A stretch of DNA of 64,000 nt from Bacteroidales bacterium (GCA_017550405.1 JAFZPH010000006.1:155451-219450); one strand, 5' to 3'; shown: positions 27,427 to 36,637, counted from the first letter of the stretch. Translations and numbers: made by a program. Notes: a model not told the origin generated them from the letters alone.

Positions 27427-27556
27427 TCTGTATATGTCGCGTCCCTTCGGGACGCAGTTCTCTGATGTCTAAGCGTCACGGCACTGCGCCCTCGGCTTGT
27501 ACCGTGCTATTAATAGTCTCACCTCTCCGCGGTAATAGAAGTCCCATTTATACAGA
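27427..27556. repeat. Palindrome-rich intergenic element with 8-bp inverted ends
   Basis: The gap between the CapA gene and the OPX gene has no coding sequence. It is bounded by TCTGTATA at 27427-27434 and its reverse complement TATACAGA at 27549-27556. Inside are a strong stem-loop, GCGTCCC/GGGACGC with a three-base loop (27439-27455), and a weaker CACGG/CCGTG pair (27477-27506). There is no T-run after the strong hairpin, so it is not a simple terminator. The layout would fit a small non-autonomous repeat or a REP-like unit. Other copies in the genome would be needed to confirm this; none is seen elsewhere in this window. Confidence 0.4.
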
Positions 27557-27565
27557 GTAACGTCG

Positions 27566-28684
27566 CTAGTGAAAGCCTTTCTTTACCTTCTTCACCAATC
27601 TTTTCGCCTTATTCATCATCTCCTGAATTGCATACAATTGAACGAAACAGCCGCTCCTTAATGCCACCGACGCCAAATTCAATTGACCCTGATAAGCATA
27701 TCTACCTTCACACAACTCTAAATGGTTATCCTTTGTAAGATGAGTCATCTTTCCTTTTGCACTTGCGCCATGCTCATCCAGCCAACACTCTACCAAGCAG
27801 CCATAGCGGGCTTTCGTCCTCCATTTTTTGAAAGTGACCTCATCAACATAGGGATACCTATCCGTCACTGGCAACGACGAGTAATCCAATGGCACGGCGG
27901 AATAGTAGGTGGAGCGCGGAGGAGCTATCAATCTGTCTGGGAACAGGAAATTCCCCATACCGAAAGCCACAGCCTTACCTTTTGAACAAAAGATAGGCTG
28001 AACGCAATGGGCGTGACTTCCCAAAATCAAATCTGCGCCAGCCGCCATCATACACTTTGCCAACCGATACTGGTGGTCGGTAGGCATCGTCTGGCCTTCT
28101 TTTCCCCAATGTGGCAACACCACCACATAATCATACAGACCCTTGAAACGCTTAATCTCTTCACACACATATTCCTCTCTCAGCGGGTTGACTCCTGGCG
28201 TTTTTTCCGTTGCTATGGGGCACCAGCCTATCCTTTCCTCCTCACATTCGCAAAAAGCAATGAAAGCGACACTTCTCCCACCCACACTTATTACAGCCGG
28301 CCGGGATGCCTCTTCCAAATTACGGCCGGCTCCGACATGCTTGATTCCCATTTCGTCAAGCAAACGGACAGTATGTTCAGCTCCCTCTGCTCCGAAATCG
28401 AAGTAATGGTTGTTGGCCAAACTGACCACATCCATCCCTAACTGCTTCAACTTTATCAAGTCAGCATCAAGGGCATAAATCACATCCCCTTTGCGCGACA
28501 TCTTCTCTTGGTTGAACGTAGGACTGTTTCCTATCGCAGTCTCCAGCGTCCCCACACGGATGTCACCCTTTCGCAACACCTCCAGCACTTCCTGCGACAC
28601 ATACCCTTCATTTACCCCGGCCAGCACACCACCAGGCATGATATCGCCCACTCCGATAATCTTAATAAAAGTCTTTGAAACCAT
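27566..28684 (-). CDS. CapA-family protein (copy 1), metallophosphatase-like
   Basis: A 372-residue protein of the PGA_cap/CapA family. The calcineurin-like fold motifs are in order: GVGDIMPGG near the N-terminus, GTLETAIG, SLANNHYFDFGAEG, VVLPHWGKE, GSHAHCVQP and GMGNFLFP. Founder proteins take part in poly-gamma-glutamate capsule synthesis or anchoring, but most are of unknown role. No signal peptide or transmembrane helix is visible, unlike Bacillus CapA, so a cytosolic role is likely. The ATG start overlaps the stop of the preceding ATP-grasp gene (TGATG), showing coupling. The repeated pairing of CapA and ATP-grasp genes here supports a joint pathway. Confidence 0.87.
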   Translation of the reverse strand: MVSKTFIKIIGVGDIMPGGVLAGVNEGYVSQEVLEVLRKGDIRVGTLETAIGNSPTFNQEKMSRKGDVIYALDADLIKLKQLGMDVVSLANNHYFDFGAEGAEHTVRLLDEMGIKHVGAGRNLEEASRPAVISVGGRSVAFIAFCECEEERIGWCPIATEKTPGVNPLREEYVCEEIKRFKGLYDYVVVLPHWGKEGQTMPTDHQYRLAKCMMAAGADLILGSHAHCVQPIFCSKGKAVAFGMGNFLFPDRLIAPPRSTYYSAVPLDYSSLPVTDRYPYVDEVTFKKWRTKARYGCLVECWLDEHGASAKGKMTHLTKDNHLELCEGRYAYQGQLNLASVALRSGCFVQLYAIQEMMNKAKRLVKKVKKGFH

Positions 28685-29751
28685 CAAATGAATCGGGTAT
28701 TGGGTCTATCCCATATCTCTTTTATTATCCGCTCTGTATAATCTCCAAAAGCGGGACCGTTGGCCGACTGGCTCAATTCGGGCCATACATTCCACTCAAT
28801 GAGAACAGGGTCACCCTGCTCGTCGATGCAGATGTCCCAGCCTATCAAATCGAAATGTGGCAGTTGAAGGTGCAACCTCTTGACTGCTTCCACTGCACAT
28901 GCATAGGAGGGCACCCGATAAGCCAACAATCGGACACCCGTATCGGTGGTTTCTATCATGTCGTTCCCAGGCGACCCAAAAGCATACTTGGCCAATGTCC
29001 CATCACGTTCGATTCTTGCACTGATTCCCCCTGCGGTCTCGTTGTCAATATCCCATCCTTTCCTTCCTATCCTTATCACTGTATAAGGCACTACGACCTC
29101 CCCTCCAGAATGATAAGTAAGGATACGAATCGTATTGACTGAAGAGGGATTGAGTGCTCCCATTTCTTGATGTTGATGCACTACCTGCTGAATAATGAAA
29201 TTCGAGCCATACTCTTTAAACAAGTCTTCTACCAACAACCCATCAATAGAGGTTTGCCCAGCCACACTCGAGAACTTTCTCACACCGTCACCGTGCTTCT
29301 GCATGGAGGGTTTGATTATCACATCGCTTATATCCCTGCAACGCTCGACAGCAGCCTCCTTGTCAACCAACTGGCCATCCATATAGTAGTAACCGTTCAT
29401 GTTCTTCAACACGGTTTCGGGCTGCTTTATGCCAGTGAGCAGCGCCTCGGTAAGGTTCTTGTCCGAATAGGCCCTTTCGAACTGCATCTGGTTTACCCTG
29501 CCAATAATATCATTATAGTACAAGGTAGTGGGAATGTATTTGATAGAATAAACACCAGTTCTTCTATAAAAATAGCGGTGCCATTCCAATGGTATATCCA
29601 AACCAGTCAAGTCGCGGTAATATTGTTTGATTTCCTTCTCTTGGGCAGCTGTCAAAGCCCTGTCCGTCGACAATCTGGCATCATTCCTGCGAACGCTCTT
29701 CAGCAATCGGTGTGCGCTCTTATATCTTCTAAACGCTGTTAACAAGTCCAT
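28684..29751 (-). CDS. Sugar-transfer-associated ATP-grasp ligase (copy A5)
   Basis: A 355-residue ATPgrasp_ST protein. A basic N-terminal helix precedes the signature WHRYFYRRTGVYSIKYIP. The core has VIIKPSMQKHGDGVRKF, LNPSSVNTIRILTYH, GRKGWDIDNETAGGIS and GWDICIDEQGDPVLIEWN. It is the closest relative of A3 and of the broken A4, from which it differs by a mostly conservative set of changes. It is coupled to the following capA by a TGATG overlap and lies 12 bases after A6. A cytosolic amide ligase is predicted from the fold. Confidence 0.85.
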   Translation of the reverse strand: MDLLTAFRRYKSAHRLLKSVRRNDARLSTDRALTAAQEKEIKQYYRDLTGLDIPLEWHRYFYRRTGVYSIKYIPTTLYYNDIIGRVNQMQFERAYSDKNLTEALLTGIKQPETVLKNMNGYYYMDGQLVDKEAAVERCRDISDVIIKPSMQKHGDGVRKFSSVAGQTSIDGLLVEDLFKEYGSNFIIQQVVHQHQEMGALNPSSVNTIRILTYHSGGEVVVPYTVIRIGRKGWDIDNETAGGISARIERDGTLAKYAFGSPGNDMIETTDTGVRLLAYRVPSYACAVEAVKRLHLQLPHFDLIGWDICIDEQGDPVLIEWNVWPELSQSANGPAFGDYTERIIKEIWDRPNTRFI

Positions 29752-29763
29752 GATTTCCTTTGC

Positions 29764-30864
29764 TTATTTTGACGAAGCCAACTTCACATCGAATGAATCG
29801 GGCCGTGTTTGGGCGAAGCGGACGATTTCTTCGGTCATCTCACCAAAGGCGGGGCCATGAGCTGTCTGGCTCAAGTCGGGAGCACGGTTCCACTCTATCA
29901 TTATAGGATTACCGTCCTTGTCAATTCCGAAATCCCATCCCACCAAATTGAAATAAGGCAGCCTGCGGTGTAGTTCTTTCACAGTAGCAAGCACTTCTGG
30001 CACCGAAGGCAGCTGAAAACCATCCAACACAGTACCCACATCGGTCGTAAGAATCTGCTTTTCGGCCGGTGTACCATAAGCGCACTTGCGTATCTTACCT
30101 GTTGCGATGTCAATATCGGCATTGATCCCGCCTGCAGATTCATTGTCCACAGTCTTCCCCTTTCGCCCTATTCGCACCACAGCATAAAGGACAACCACCT
30201 CGTCGCCTTGGCGGTAGGATAAAACACGTATCGTATTCAGCGAAGTGGGGTTTAATCTCGAAAGTGCTTCGTGTTGCTCAACTTTTTGTTGAATGATATA
30301 GTTTTTGTCGTACCCTTCGAGGAGTTGTGAAACCGGCTCACCATCGCTCACAATACCATTCTCCACTGAGAATAGTTTCACGCCCCTGCCCCATTTGCCT
30401 ATCAACGATGGCTTCACAACAACGTCTTTCAATTCCTGGCACCTTTCTAAGGCTTCCGCCTTAGTGATGGACTTCTTGTCGTCATAGAAATATCCATTGA
30501 TATTCCGAATTACAGTCTGGGGCCGGAGCACATCGGGAAAATACCAATCAAAGAGGCACTTGTCGATATACGCCATCGTGAAAGGTCTGAAATTTAGATG
30601 ATACAATATCTTATAATGGTATAAGCATGTTGGGACATACTGCAAAGAGAACTGTCCGTTGCGGGAATAGAAATATTCATGCCAGTAGGTTGGCACATCC
30701 ATACCCGTCAGCGTATGCCAGTAGGCTACCACGTCCTTCTTTTGAGCCGCGGACAATGGCACCATTTCACATTGCGTCATCTTCTTTTTTATATCATCTA
30801 TGTCCTCTTTGTACCACGCTTTCTGCCGGTATTGGGTCATCATTGAGGCCAATTTTCCTATCAT
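29764..30864 (-). CDS. Sugar-transfer-associated ATP-grasp ligase (copy A6)
   Basis: A 366-residue ATPgrasp_ST protein with MTQCEMVPLSAAQKK near residue 30 and the signature WHEYFYSRNGQFSLQYVP. The nucleotide and metal motifs are intact: VVVKPSLIGKWGRGVKLF, LNPTSLNTIRVLSYR, GRKGKTVDNESAGGIN and GWDFGIDKDGNPIMIEWNRAPDLSQ. It is the clear partner of A1 at 9788-10861, sharing most motif blocks word for word. This is the best evidence that blocks on either side of the locus arose by duplication. GC content is higher than in A1, so the two copies have had different histories. Confidence 0.85.
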   Translation of the reverse strand: MIGKLASMMTQYRQKAWYKEDIDDIKKKMTQCEMVPLSAAQKKDVVAYWHTLTGMDVPTYWHEYFYSRNGQFSLQYVPTCLYHYKILYHLNFRPFTMAYIDKCLFDWYFPDVLRPQTVIRNINGYFYDDKKSITKAEALERCQELKDVVVKPSLIGKWGRGVKLFSVENGIVSDGEPVSQLLEGYDKNYIIQQKVEQHEALSRLNPTSLNTIRVLSYRQGDEVVVLYAVVRIGRKGKTVDNESAGGINADIDIATGKIRKCAYGTPAEKQILTTDVGTVLDGFQLPSVPEVLATVKELHRRLPYFNLVGWDFGIDKDGNPIMIEWNRAPDLSQTAHGPAFGEMTEEIVRFAQTRPDSFDVKLASSK

Positions 30865-30885
30865 AGTCTCGTTGTCATTAATTCT

Positions 30886-32037
30886 TCACTTACTATTTGC
30901 ACGGTAATCAAGTGCCCTAAGCAATAGTTTATTACGTGTACTATTCCTCAAAAATGTCATTAAGACATAATCATCGACAAAGTCCTGTTTCCTTAGACGC
31001 TTTATCCATGCCCTCATTATTTTTTTGGTACAATAGAGCAGGGTCTCAGGATGAAGAGTCCGGTCAATTTGGGGCATCATTCGGCCCAAGGCCAACTCGT
31101 CATAAAGCTGAACAAGATAGTCTTTGTATCGTTTATCATTCTTCAGTAATTCACACAATGACTTATTGTGCTTCTCTCTGTTTTCAGAATGGTCGAGTCT
31201 TATCCCCACATTCCCCTCATTACACGTATTCACAACCTGATAATGGCATCCATCCTCGTTTATTTCCATCACAACACAAATCCCCTCATACCAATGCGGA
31301 CGATTCCATGCACGATAAGAGGGGTCTTCCATGCTGTTAAAAAAGAAATTACCGAGACTATAGAATATCGGTTTTCCTTTATATTCTTCCCAACCCTGGG
31401 GACAATGAGGATGACTGCCGAACACCCCATCGGCACCATAATCAATGAAGTCGCGGTAACGGGCCATGATATCGGGCAATGGAATATCGATATACTCTAT
31501 CCCGTCATGTGGCAATATGAAAAGGTAATCTAGCTCCCGTTTTGCCTCCATAATTACGTGATTGACCACCAAATCATTAATGTAGGCACAACCCAGTCCT
31601 TCATGCTTGGACACATCTTCGAACACACCTGTATACGCAGCATAGCATAATGCCAAGAAGCCTACTTTCACCCCACCCGCCTCACACACTTTCACTCGAT
31701 AGGCTTCATTATAGTCTCCAGCGCCAAAAGCGCCATCTCCCAATGCATTGCGTGTTTTAAAGAATCCCTCCTCCCCCCAGTCGAATGTGTGATTGGTCGC
31801 TATAGGAAAGAGATTGAATCCAATGTCTTTCAAAAAGGCTGGGGTATCATCATGTTGAAAAAAGCGCTCATCATGCTGTGGCGGTAGTGAGACACTTGGT
31901 TTAAGAGGCACTTCAAAATTGACAACTTTCAGGTCGCACGACCGTATCAAGTCTCTCAATTCGTCCGACACTTGAATTATGGACGTGGACGGTTTTGCGC
32001 AAAAATCACCTGCAAAGAACAATTTAACGCCACTCAT
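30886..32037 (-). CDS. CapA-family protein (copy 2)
   Basis: A 383-residue CapA-like protein of a subtype distinct from the other two intact copies. Motifs are FFAGDFCAKPS near the start, VNFEVPLK, ATNHTFDWGEEG, LFILPHDGIEYI, GSHPHCPQGWEEY and YSLGNFFFN, with a basic helical C-terminus. It has no signal peptide. It is the intact homologue of the decayed capA at 15473-16614, and the two match over their full length. Its start overlaps the end of the A7 gene by 14 bases. It would be a metal-dependent hydrolase or a ligase accessory in glycan modification; the reaction is unknown. Confidence 0.87.
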   Translation of the reverse strand: MSGVKLFFAGDFCAKPSTSIIQVSDELRDLIRSCDLKVVNFEVPLKPSVSLPPQHDERFFQHDDTPAFLKDIGFNLFPIATNHTFDWGEEGFFKTRNALGDGAFGAGDYNEAYRVKVCEAGGVKVGFLALCYAAYTGVFEDVSKHEGLGCAYINDLVVNHVIMEAKRELDYLFILPHDGIEYIDIPLPDIMARYRDFIDYGADGVFGSHPHCPQGWEEYKGKPIFYSLGNFFFNSMEDPSYRAWNRPHWYEGICVVMEINEDGCHYQVVNTCNEGNVGIRLDHSENREKHNKSLCELLKNDKRYKDYLVQLYDELALGRMMPQIDRTLHPETLLYCTKKIMRAWIKRLRKQDFVDDYVLMTFLRNSTRNKLLLRALDYRANSK

Positions 32038-33175
32038 TCTCGATAACTTTATTCAGTCTTTTCATATTTAATGCATTGCAGTCGCGCGACATAATGTAAT
32101 CGACACCTGTGGACTTCCACTTCATATAGCAATCCCTTATATCGTCACGCCACCCATGGTGGGTAAATAGCTGGCCGGTACGGTCCCACATATCATTCAC
32201 CTCTATAACCACCGGGCCGTCATCTGTAATGGCGATGTCCCACCCTGCCGCTTTGCAGAATGGGAAAGCCTGTTGGTATCCAACCACCCGGGACTTCACA
32301 TCCTCCCAACCCTCAATTCTCGTCCCATTAATCTGTATATTGCTGTCAGGATGGCGTTCCACCTCCTTCATGTTTCTGAATCCATCGAATTGCACAGCAT
32401 ATTTCATTTCCCCTGTGGATACATCCACACAACCGTCTATATTACCTCCCCTCCCGGCATTATCAACACAACTTCCTTTATGGCCTAACTTAAACCATGC
32501 GTCAATTACATGAGCCTGACCGTCGGGCATGAGTACCGTCATTATGCGGATAGTATTCACCGACTGCCGATTGAATGCTTCCATCTGGGCAGTCTGTTTT
32601 ACAACGCTCTCGAATAGTAGCGGTTCTTTACCCAATATAGATGAGAGCGATGTTTTTTCCCCATTGTACAAAGTGAGATAACAATCCCCATTGACGTATT
32701 CGATACCATTGACCACTGTCACATTGTCGCCGTGTGCCCCTTCTGTGGCCTTCACCACACAACGGCTTACCTGTTTGCGATTGAGTAATGCAGCAAGTGC
32801 AGCGCAGTTGCTCACCACCTCATTAGAGAAATGGGCATTCCCTTCGGGGGAATAGTATGCATAAAGTTCGGGCATTTGTACACCCACATGCTCCAGTATC
32901 CTATGTGCCACATACTTGTTCCTTGACAGGATATAATATTTCTTCGGATTCAGTAAATCGAGATAGTATCGCTGTTCGTTCAGTCCTAAAAAGGAGCGTC
33001 GGAATGCCTCATCTTGCCTCTCGAACTCAAAATCCCTGTACTCTTCAATCGTCAGACCCTTGGTGTTATATAATTTGAGATAATCTTTAAATACATTCTT
33101 CCGTTGCCACTTGGGATATAGTCTGGCCATCTTGGCCACATCTTTATAAAAATCTATCTTTAACTTCAATGACAT
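32024..33175 (-). CDS. Sugar-transfer-associated ATP-grasp ligase (copy A7)
   Basis: A 383-residue ATPgrasp_ST protein, the most divergent of the set. The N-terminal half has GLNEQRYYLDLLNPKKYYILSRNKY in place of the usual WHxYF block. The core has RCVVKATEGAHGDNVTVV, FNRQSVNTIRIMTV, GHKGSCVDNAGRGGNIDG and GWDIAITDDGPVVIEVND, ending in Glu-Val-Asn. The ATG at 33175 is used because the open frame upstream is not conserved. It lies between two CapA genes with a 14-base overlap into the second. The divergence suggests a different substrate from the other copies. Confidence 0.82.
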   Translation of the reverse strand: MSLKLKIDFYKDVAKMARLYPKWQRKNVFKDYLKLYNTKGLTIEEYRDFEFERQDEAFRRSFLGLNEQRYYLDLLNPKKYYILSRNKYVAHRILEHVGVQMPELYAYYSPEGNAHFSNEVVSNCAALAALLNRKQVSRCVVKATEGAHGDNVTVVNGIEYVNGDCYLTLYNGEKTSLSSILGKEPLLFESVVKQTAQMEAFNRQSVNTIRIMTVLMPDGQAHVIDAWFKLGHKGSCVDNAGRGGNIDGCVDVSTGEMKYAVQFDGFRNMKEVERHPDSNIQINGTRIEGWEDVKSRVVGYQQAFPFCKAAGWDIAITDDGPVVIEVNDMWDRTGQLFTHHGWRDDIRDCYMKWKSTGVDYIMSRDCNALNMKRLNKVIENEWR

Positions 33176-33256
33176 AAAACAGATATGAAAAACTGAGTTA
33201 TGCAACAGTACCCTAATGCAATAAACTAATCAAACAATGTAATGCGACTACTATCA

Positions 33257-34339
33257 TTATTGTTTTTTTAGCTTCTCTCTTTTCCGCTGCCGTAAAGAAT
33301 CTGACACCTCTCGAATCCAACGATACTTTATTTTGACGGATTCCTTCAAGAGACGTGTTCTCATCCCTTTGGCAGGGCTACTTATAGAAAGGATATTATT
33401 ATTTGAAAGGTGGGTAAAAATAGGATTAACCGATGTTCGATGACGAGTGCTCAACAGCATATCCACAGCCATACCGTATCTTGACAACGGTTCCCAAACC
33501 CTAAGCGCCGGTTTCTCCACAGGGAATATATAGCTGCCGACTTTCGGAATGGCTGTCCTGTCAACAGCTGCATCGGGATACCAGATTGGCCGTGGGGGCT
33601 GCATATAGAAATCGGGAAAAAGGAAATTGCCCATGCTGAAACATACTGGCACGCCGTCTATCCTTATCATTGGTTGCACCTGATGAGGATGTGTACCTAT
33701 TACAGCATCTGCACCTGCAGTCACCATTTTTTTCGCCATCTCAACGGTTTCGGACAAGGGTTCATAGCTATATTCCTTCCCCCAATGTGGAAGAACCACC
33801 ACCTTGCCATATTCACTCTTTGCTAAGCGAATATCCTCTACGACCTTAGACATATCCAATGGGCAAATACCGGGTGCATCTTCCTTTGCCAGTTTCACTT
33901 GGCCTAACCATGGGCTATCATACATACAATATGCCAAAAATGCTACCGTCATACCATCCTTACTCACAATAGCGGGGCGAGAAGCCTCGTTCAAATTCAT
34001 CCCTGCCCCACAATACTGAATCCCCATTGCAGTCAGTTGTTGCATTGTATTCCGAAGGCCTTCAACGCCTAAGTCACACACATGGTTATTGGCGAGCGAC
34101 ACCACATCGAACCCCAGTTCCTTCACCCTAACTAAATCCGCTGGGCGAGCATATATAATATTGGCTCTGCCCTTCATCTTTTCATCGTCAAAAGGCAAAC
34201 CGTCCCCTATGGCACACTCCAAAGTCCCCACACGAAAATCATATTGTGAAAGCCGTGTCTTCAACCCTTTGTCGATGTATGATTCCTGATAAGGAAGTAC
34301 CCCGCCGGGCATGATGTCTCCACCAATAAAAATCCTCAT
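33257..34339 (-). CDS. CapA-family protein (copy 3)
   Basis: A 360-residue CapA-like protein starting MRIFIGGDIMPGGVL. Further motifs are GTLECAIGDG, SLANNHVCDLGVEG, VVLPHWGKEYSYE, GTHPHQVQPM and FSMGNFLFPDF. It is related to copy 1 (27566-28684) more than to copy 2, sharing the FLFP ending and the spacing of motifs. The ATG at 34339 is chosen over a GTG six codons upstream because it begins at the first beta strand. The C-terminal tail is basic. No export signal, hence probably cytosolic. Role as for the family: unproven, linked to amide-containing capsules. Confidence 0.86.
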   Translation of the reverse strand: MRIFIGGDIMPGGVLPYQESYIDKGLKTRLSQYDFRVGTLECAIGDGLPFDDEKMKGRANIIYARPADLVRVKELGFDVVSLANNHVCDLGVEGLRNTMQQLTAMGIQYCGAGMNLNEASRPAIVSKDGMTVAFLAYCMYDSPWLGQVKLAKEDAPGICPLDMSKVVEDIRLAKSEYGKVVVLPHWGKEYSYEPLSETVEMAKKMVTAGADAVIGTHPHQVQPMIRIDGVPVCFSMGNFLFPDFYMQPPRPIWYPDAAVDRTAIPKVGSYIFPVEKPALRVWEPLSRYGMAVDMLLSTRHRTSVNPIFTHLSNNNILSISSPAKGMRTRLLKESVKIKYRWIREVSDSLRQRKREKLKKQ

Positions 34340-34406
34340 TGGCCTACCTTTTTTCACTTTTTAACAAGTTCTCCTCTTTCACACAGTATCATTGCAGTAG
34401 CAATCC

Positions 34407-35414
34407 CTATAGCCATTCATCTGATGGACGGTATTTTTTCTTTTCCAATTTACGTCTGTATCGGCAGTAGTATCCCGTCATGATTGCACTCACCCATAAC
34501 CACTCACGATAGGAGGGTTTATAGTATTTGTTCCCAAACAACAACACCTTGTTAATCTCAGGGTAGGTGTTCCACCATAACTTCCGGTATTGGAAACTGT
34601 CGGTTAGAGGCAGCACTCTATTCTTGAGACGCAATTTATTAATCACAACCCCTCTGCCATACTTTTCAGTGATGCCCTCTTGTTCTAGAAATTGGAGATA
34701 TATTTCTACATTTTTCTTGAAAGAGTTGTAATTATTCAATATGATCTTTTCGTCTCTTCGCTTGGTGATTGAATCAATATTATAGCGGTAATAGTAGAGC
34801 GGTTTGTCCACATAAGAAATCGTTTTAGCATAATATGCCTCCTGCGAACCGATAACCGTATCGTCACCCAAATTCCCTACTGGCCAAAGGATTCTTCGAT
34901 CTGCCAACACCTCACGCTTGATGAGTCTGCACCAGATAAAAGGAGACACCCGACGATTGATGATGTCATCCCTGATATTATCGCCAGTTTCAGAGGAGCC
35001 ATGTGGAACGATTGTGTCGGGCACTCTCTTTGTGCCATTGTAGCGATAGAATCCACATATCACCAAATCAGCTGACGAGTCGACAGCTTTATTATATAAC
35101 AGCTCCGCCATCCGTGTGTCGGCAAAATCATCGCTGTCAACAAAGATGACATAATCACCTTTGGATACGGCAAAACCATCTCGTCGTGTTTTGCCTAATC
35201 CAAGGTTTCTTTCATGGTTTACTATCTGCACTTGATGTCTACGCTGAGGGTAATCTGCCAGTGTTTTCTCCACTATCGCCATACTCTCATCCTGCGTCGC
35301 ATCGTTAACCAAGACTATCTCAATATCCTCCAGTGTCTGTTCTGCCAATGACCTCACACACTGTTCTATATACTGGGCAGTATTGTATATGCTTACAACA
35401 AGGCTGACCTTCAT
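34407..35414 (-). CDS. Glycosyltransferase family 2
   Basis: A GT-A fold glycosyltransferase of 335 residues. The N-terminus has LVVSIYNTAQYIEQCVRSL, followed by VLVNDATQDESM, ERNLGLGKTRRDGF and the metal-binding VDSDDFADTRM at about 93-103. It has no membrane helix. The C-terminal third is helical and basic, as often seen in capsule GT2 enzymes. It is the only GT2 in the window and lies between capA copy 3 and ATP-grasp A8. It would add one residue of the repeat unit from a nucleotide sugar, on the cytosolic side. The donor is unknown. Confidence 0.9.
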   Translation of the reverse strand: MKVSLVVSIYNTAQYIEQCVRSLAEQTLEDIEIVLVNDATQDESMAIVEKTLADYPQRRHQVQIVNHERNLGLGKTRRDGFAVSKGDYVIFVDSDDFADTRMAELLYNKAVDSSADLVICGFYRYNGTKRVPDTIVPHGSSETGDNIRDDIINRRVSPFIWCRLIKREVLADRRILWPVGNLGDDTVIGSQEAYYAKTISYVDKPLYYYRYNIDSITKRRDEKIILNNYNSFKKNVEIYLQFLEQEGITEKYGRGVVINKLRLKNRVLPLTDSFQYRKLWWNTYPEINKVLLFGNKYYKPSYREWLWVSAIMTGYYCRYRRKLEKKKYRPSDEWL

Positions 35415-35494
35415 GCGTCTAAATCAAACTTACATTCTATTGAATCTGGCCACTGACATAGTAACTACCTCGGACTTGTATTGACAGTCAACAA

Positions 35495-36637
35495 TCAATA
35501 AAAATATGCATCGAACTCCTTCTTCATTCCCCCGTTACAACTCTGAGGACCGTTTATTTCCCAATTATCATTCCCTTCAACGAATATCGGTCCATTAGGG
35601 CCAACGGCGATGTCCCATCCTACCGAGTGTATCTGAGGAATCATGGAATGGAAGTAGACGGCCTGTCGTTTCACTTCTTCAAAATAAGGTATCTGAAAAT
35701 CTTCGAACTTAATCTTGCTATCGGGATGCACATCAGTCTTGGTACCGTATTGGGGCTTGAAGAAACCATACTGCTTCAAATAGCCCGTCTCTATATCCAC
35801 ACCTACAGCCACACCTCCACGGGAAGTATTGTCCATCACACTATCCCCTGTGCCTATTCTCAAAATGGATGGCAGGATATGTATTTCTCCATCCTTTATT
35901 CCCCTAACAGTGACAAGACGGATGGTGTTGATTGACTGGCGATGCAACCGACTCATCTCATCATGCTGTGTGATGAATTCCTGAACCAGATAACGTTGTT
36001 GGGTCAGCATTGACCTTATCTGATCAATTCCCTCAGGAGTGCCGTTTTGATAGAAGACACCATTCTTAACTTGCAGAACGAAGGCACCTTTGCCTTCCTC
36101 TCCATCCAATGGCTTGCAAAACATTTTTGCGTCACCCGACAAAAGAAGTTTATCTACAAGGCATTCTTCCTTTGTCGCATAATCAAATATTTTCCCTTCA
36201 GTAGTGTAAAACAATATCTTGACAGTCTCGACACCAATTCCTTCTGCAAAAAGCGAGAACACCAATTTATCTCTCAGTATGCACGAATAATCGTGGTAGA
36301 GAGATAAGTTCAGGTCTCCTCTCCTCAATTGGAAGGGCCAGGCATGGACATACTTCTCCTGTTCCTGCTTGGTTTTCACATCGAATCCATACAAGAAATA
36401 GAATTTGTTAACCTTGCCGAAACGCAGTATCTGTCCAACTTGTTCTAAGAAGATTCTTCTCGGAGACTTTACTTTATCGCTTTGTTCGGGATAATAAGTG
36501 GCATGCTTGTAAAGACTTTTATCTTTGAGCAAAGTTACAAATTGAGATGGGCGAACCAACAACCATGCTGAGACGACACGGTATACTTTGGTCATCCGAT
36601 TAAGAATCTTTGAACGTGTGTCTGATGAAAACGGCAT
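35495..36637 (-). CDS. Sugar-transfer-associated ATP-grasp ligase (copy A8)
   Basis: A 380-residue protein of the longer ATPgrasp_ST subtype, like A2. It has YFLYGFDVKTKQEQEKYV, SCILRDKLVFSLF, AKMFCKPLDGEEGKGAFVL, LHRQSINTIRLVTV, SVMDNTSRGGVAVG and GWDIAVGPNGPIFVEGND. The KPLDGEEGKG loop is the ATP-grasp lysine and Gly loop. It is the first ligase gene after upxY in transcription order. The subtype ending Glu-Gly-Asn is shared only with A2, so the two may use similar acceptors. Predicted cytosolic. Confidence 0.83.
   Translation of the reverse strand: MPFSSDTRSKILNRMTKVYRVVSAWLLVRPSQFVTLLKDKSLYKHATYYPEQSDKVKSPRRIFLEQVGQILRFGKVNKFYFLYGFDVKTKQEQEKYVHAWPFQLRRGDLNLSLYHDYSCILRDKLVFSLFAEGIGVETVKILFYTTEGKIFDYATKEECLVDKLLLSGDAKMFCKPLDGEEGKGAFVLQVKNGVFYQNGTPEGIDQIRSMLTQQRYLVQEFITQHDEMSRLHRQSINTIRLVTVRGIKDGEIHILPSILRIGTGDSVMDNTSRGGVAVGVDIETGYLKQYGFFKPQYGTKTDVHPDSKIKFEDFQIPYFEEVKRQAVYFHSMIPQIHSVGWDIAVGPNGPIFVEGNDNWEINGPQSCNGGMKKEFDAYFY

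Noticed and set aside
27439..27455. Simple intrinsic terminator after the CapA gene at 27566
   Set aside because: The GCGTCCC/GGGACGC hairpin is strong but not followed by a T-run on either strand, so it was listed as part of a repeat-like element instead.
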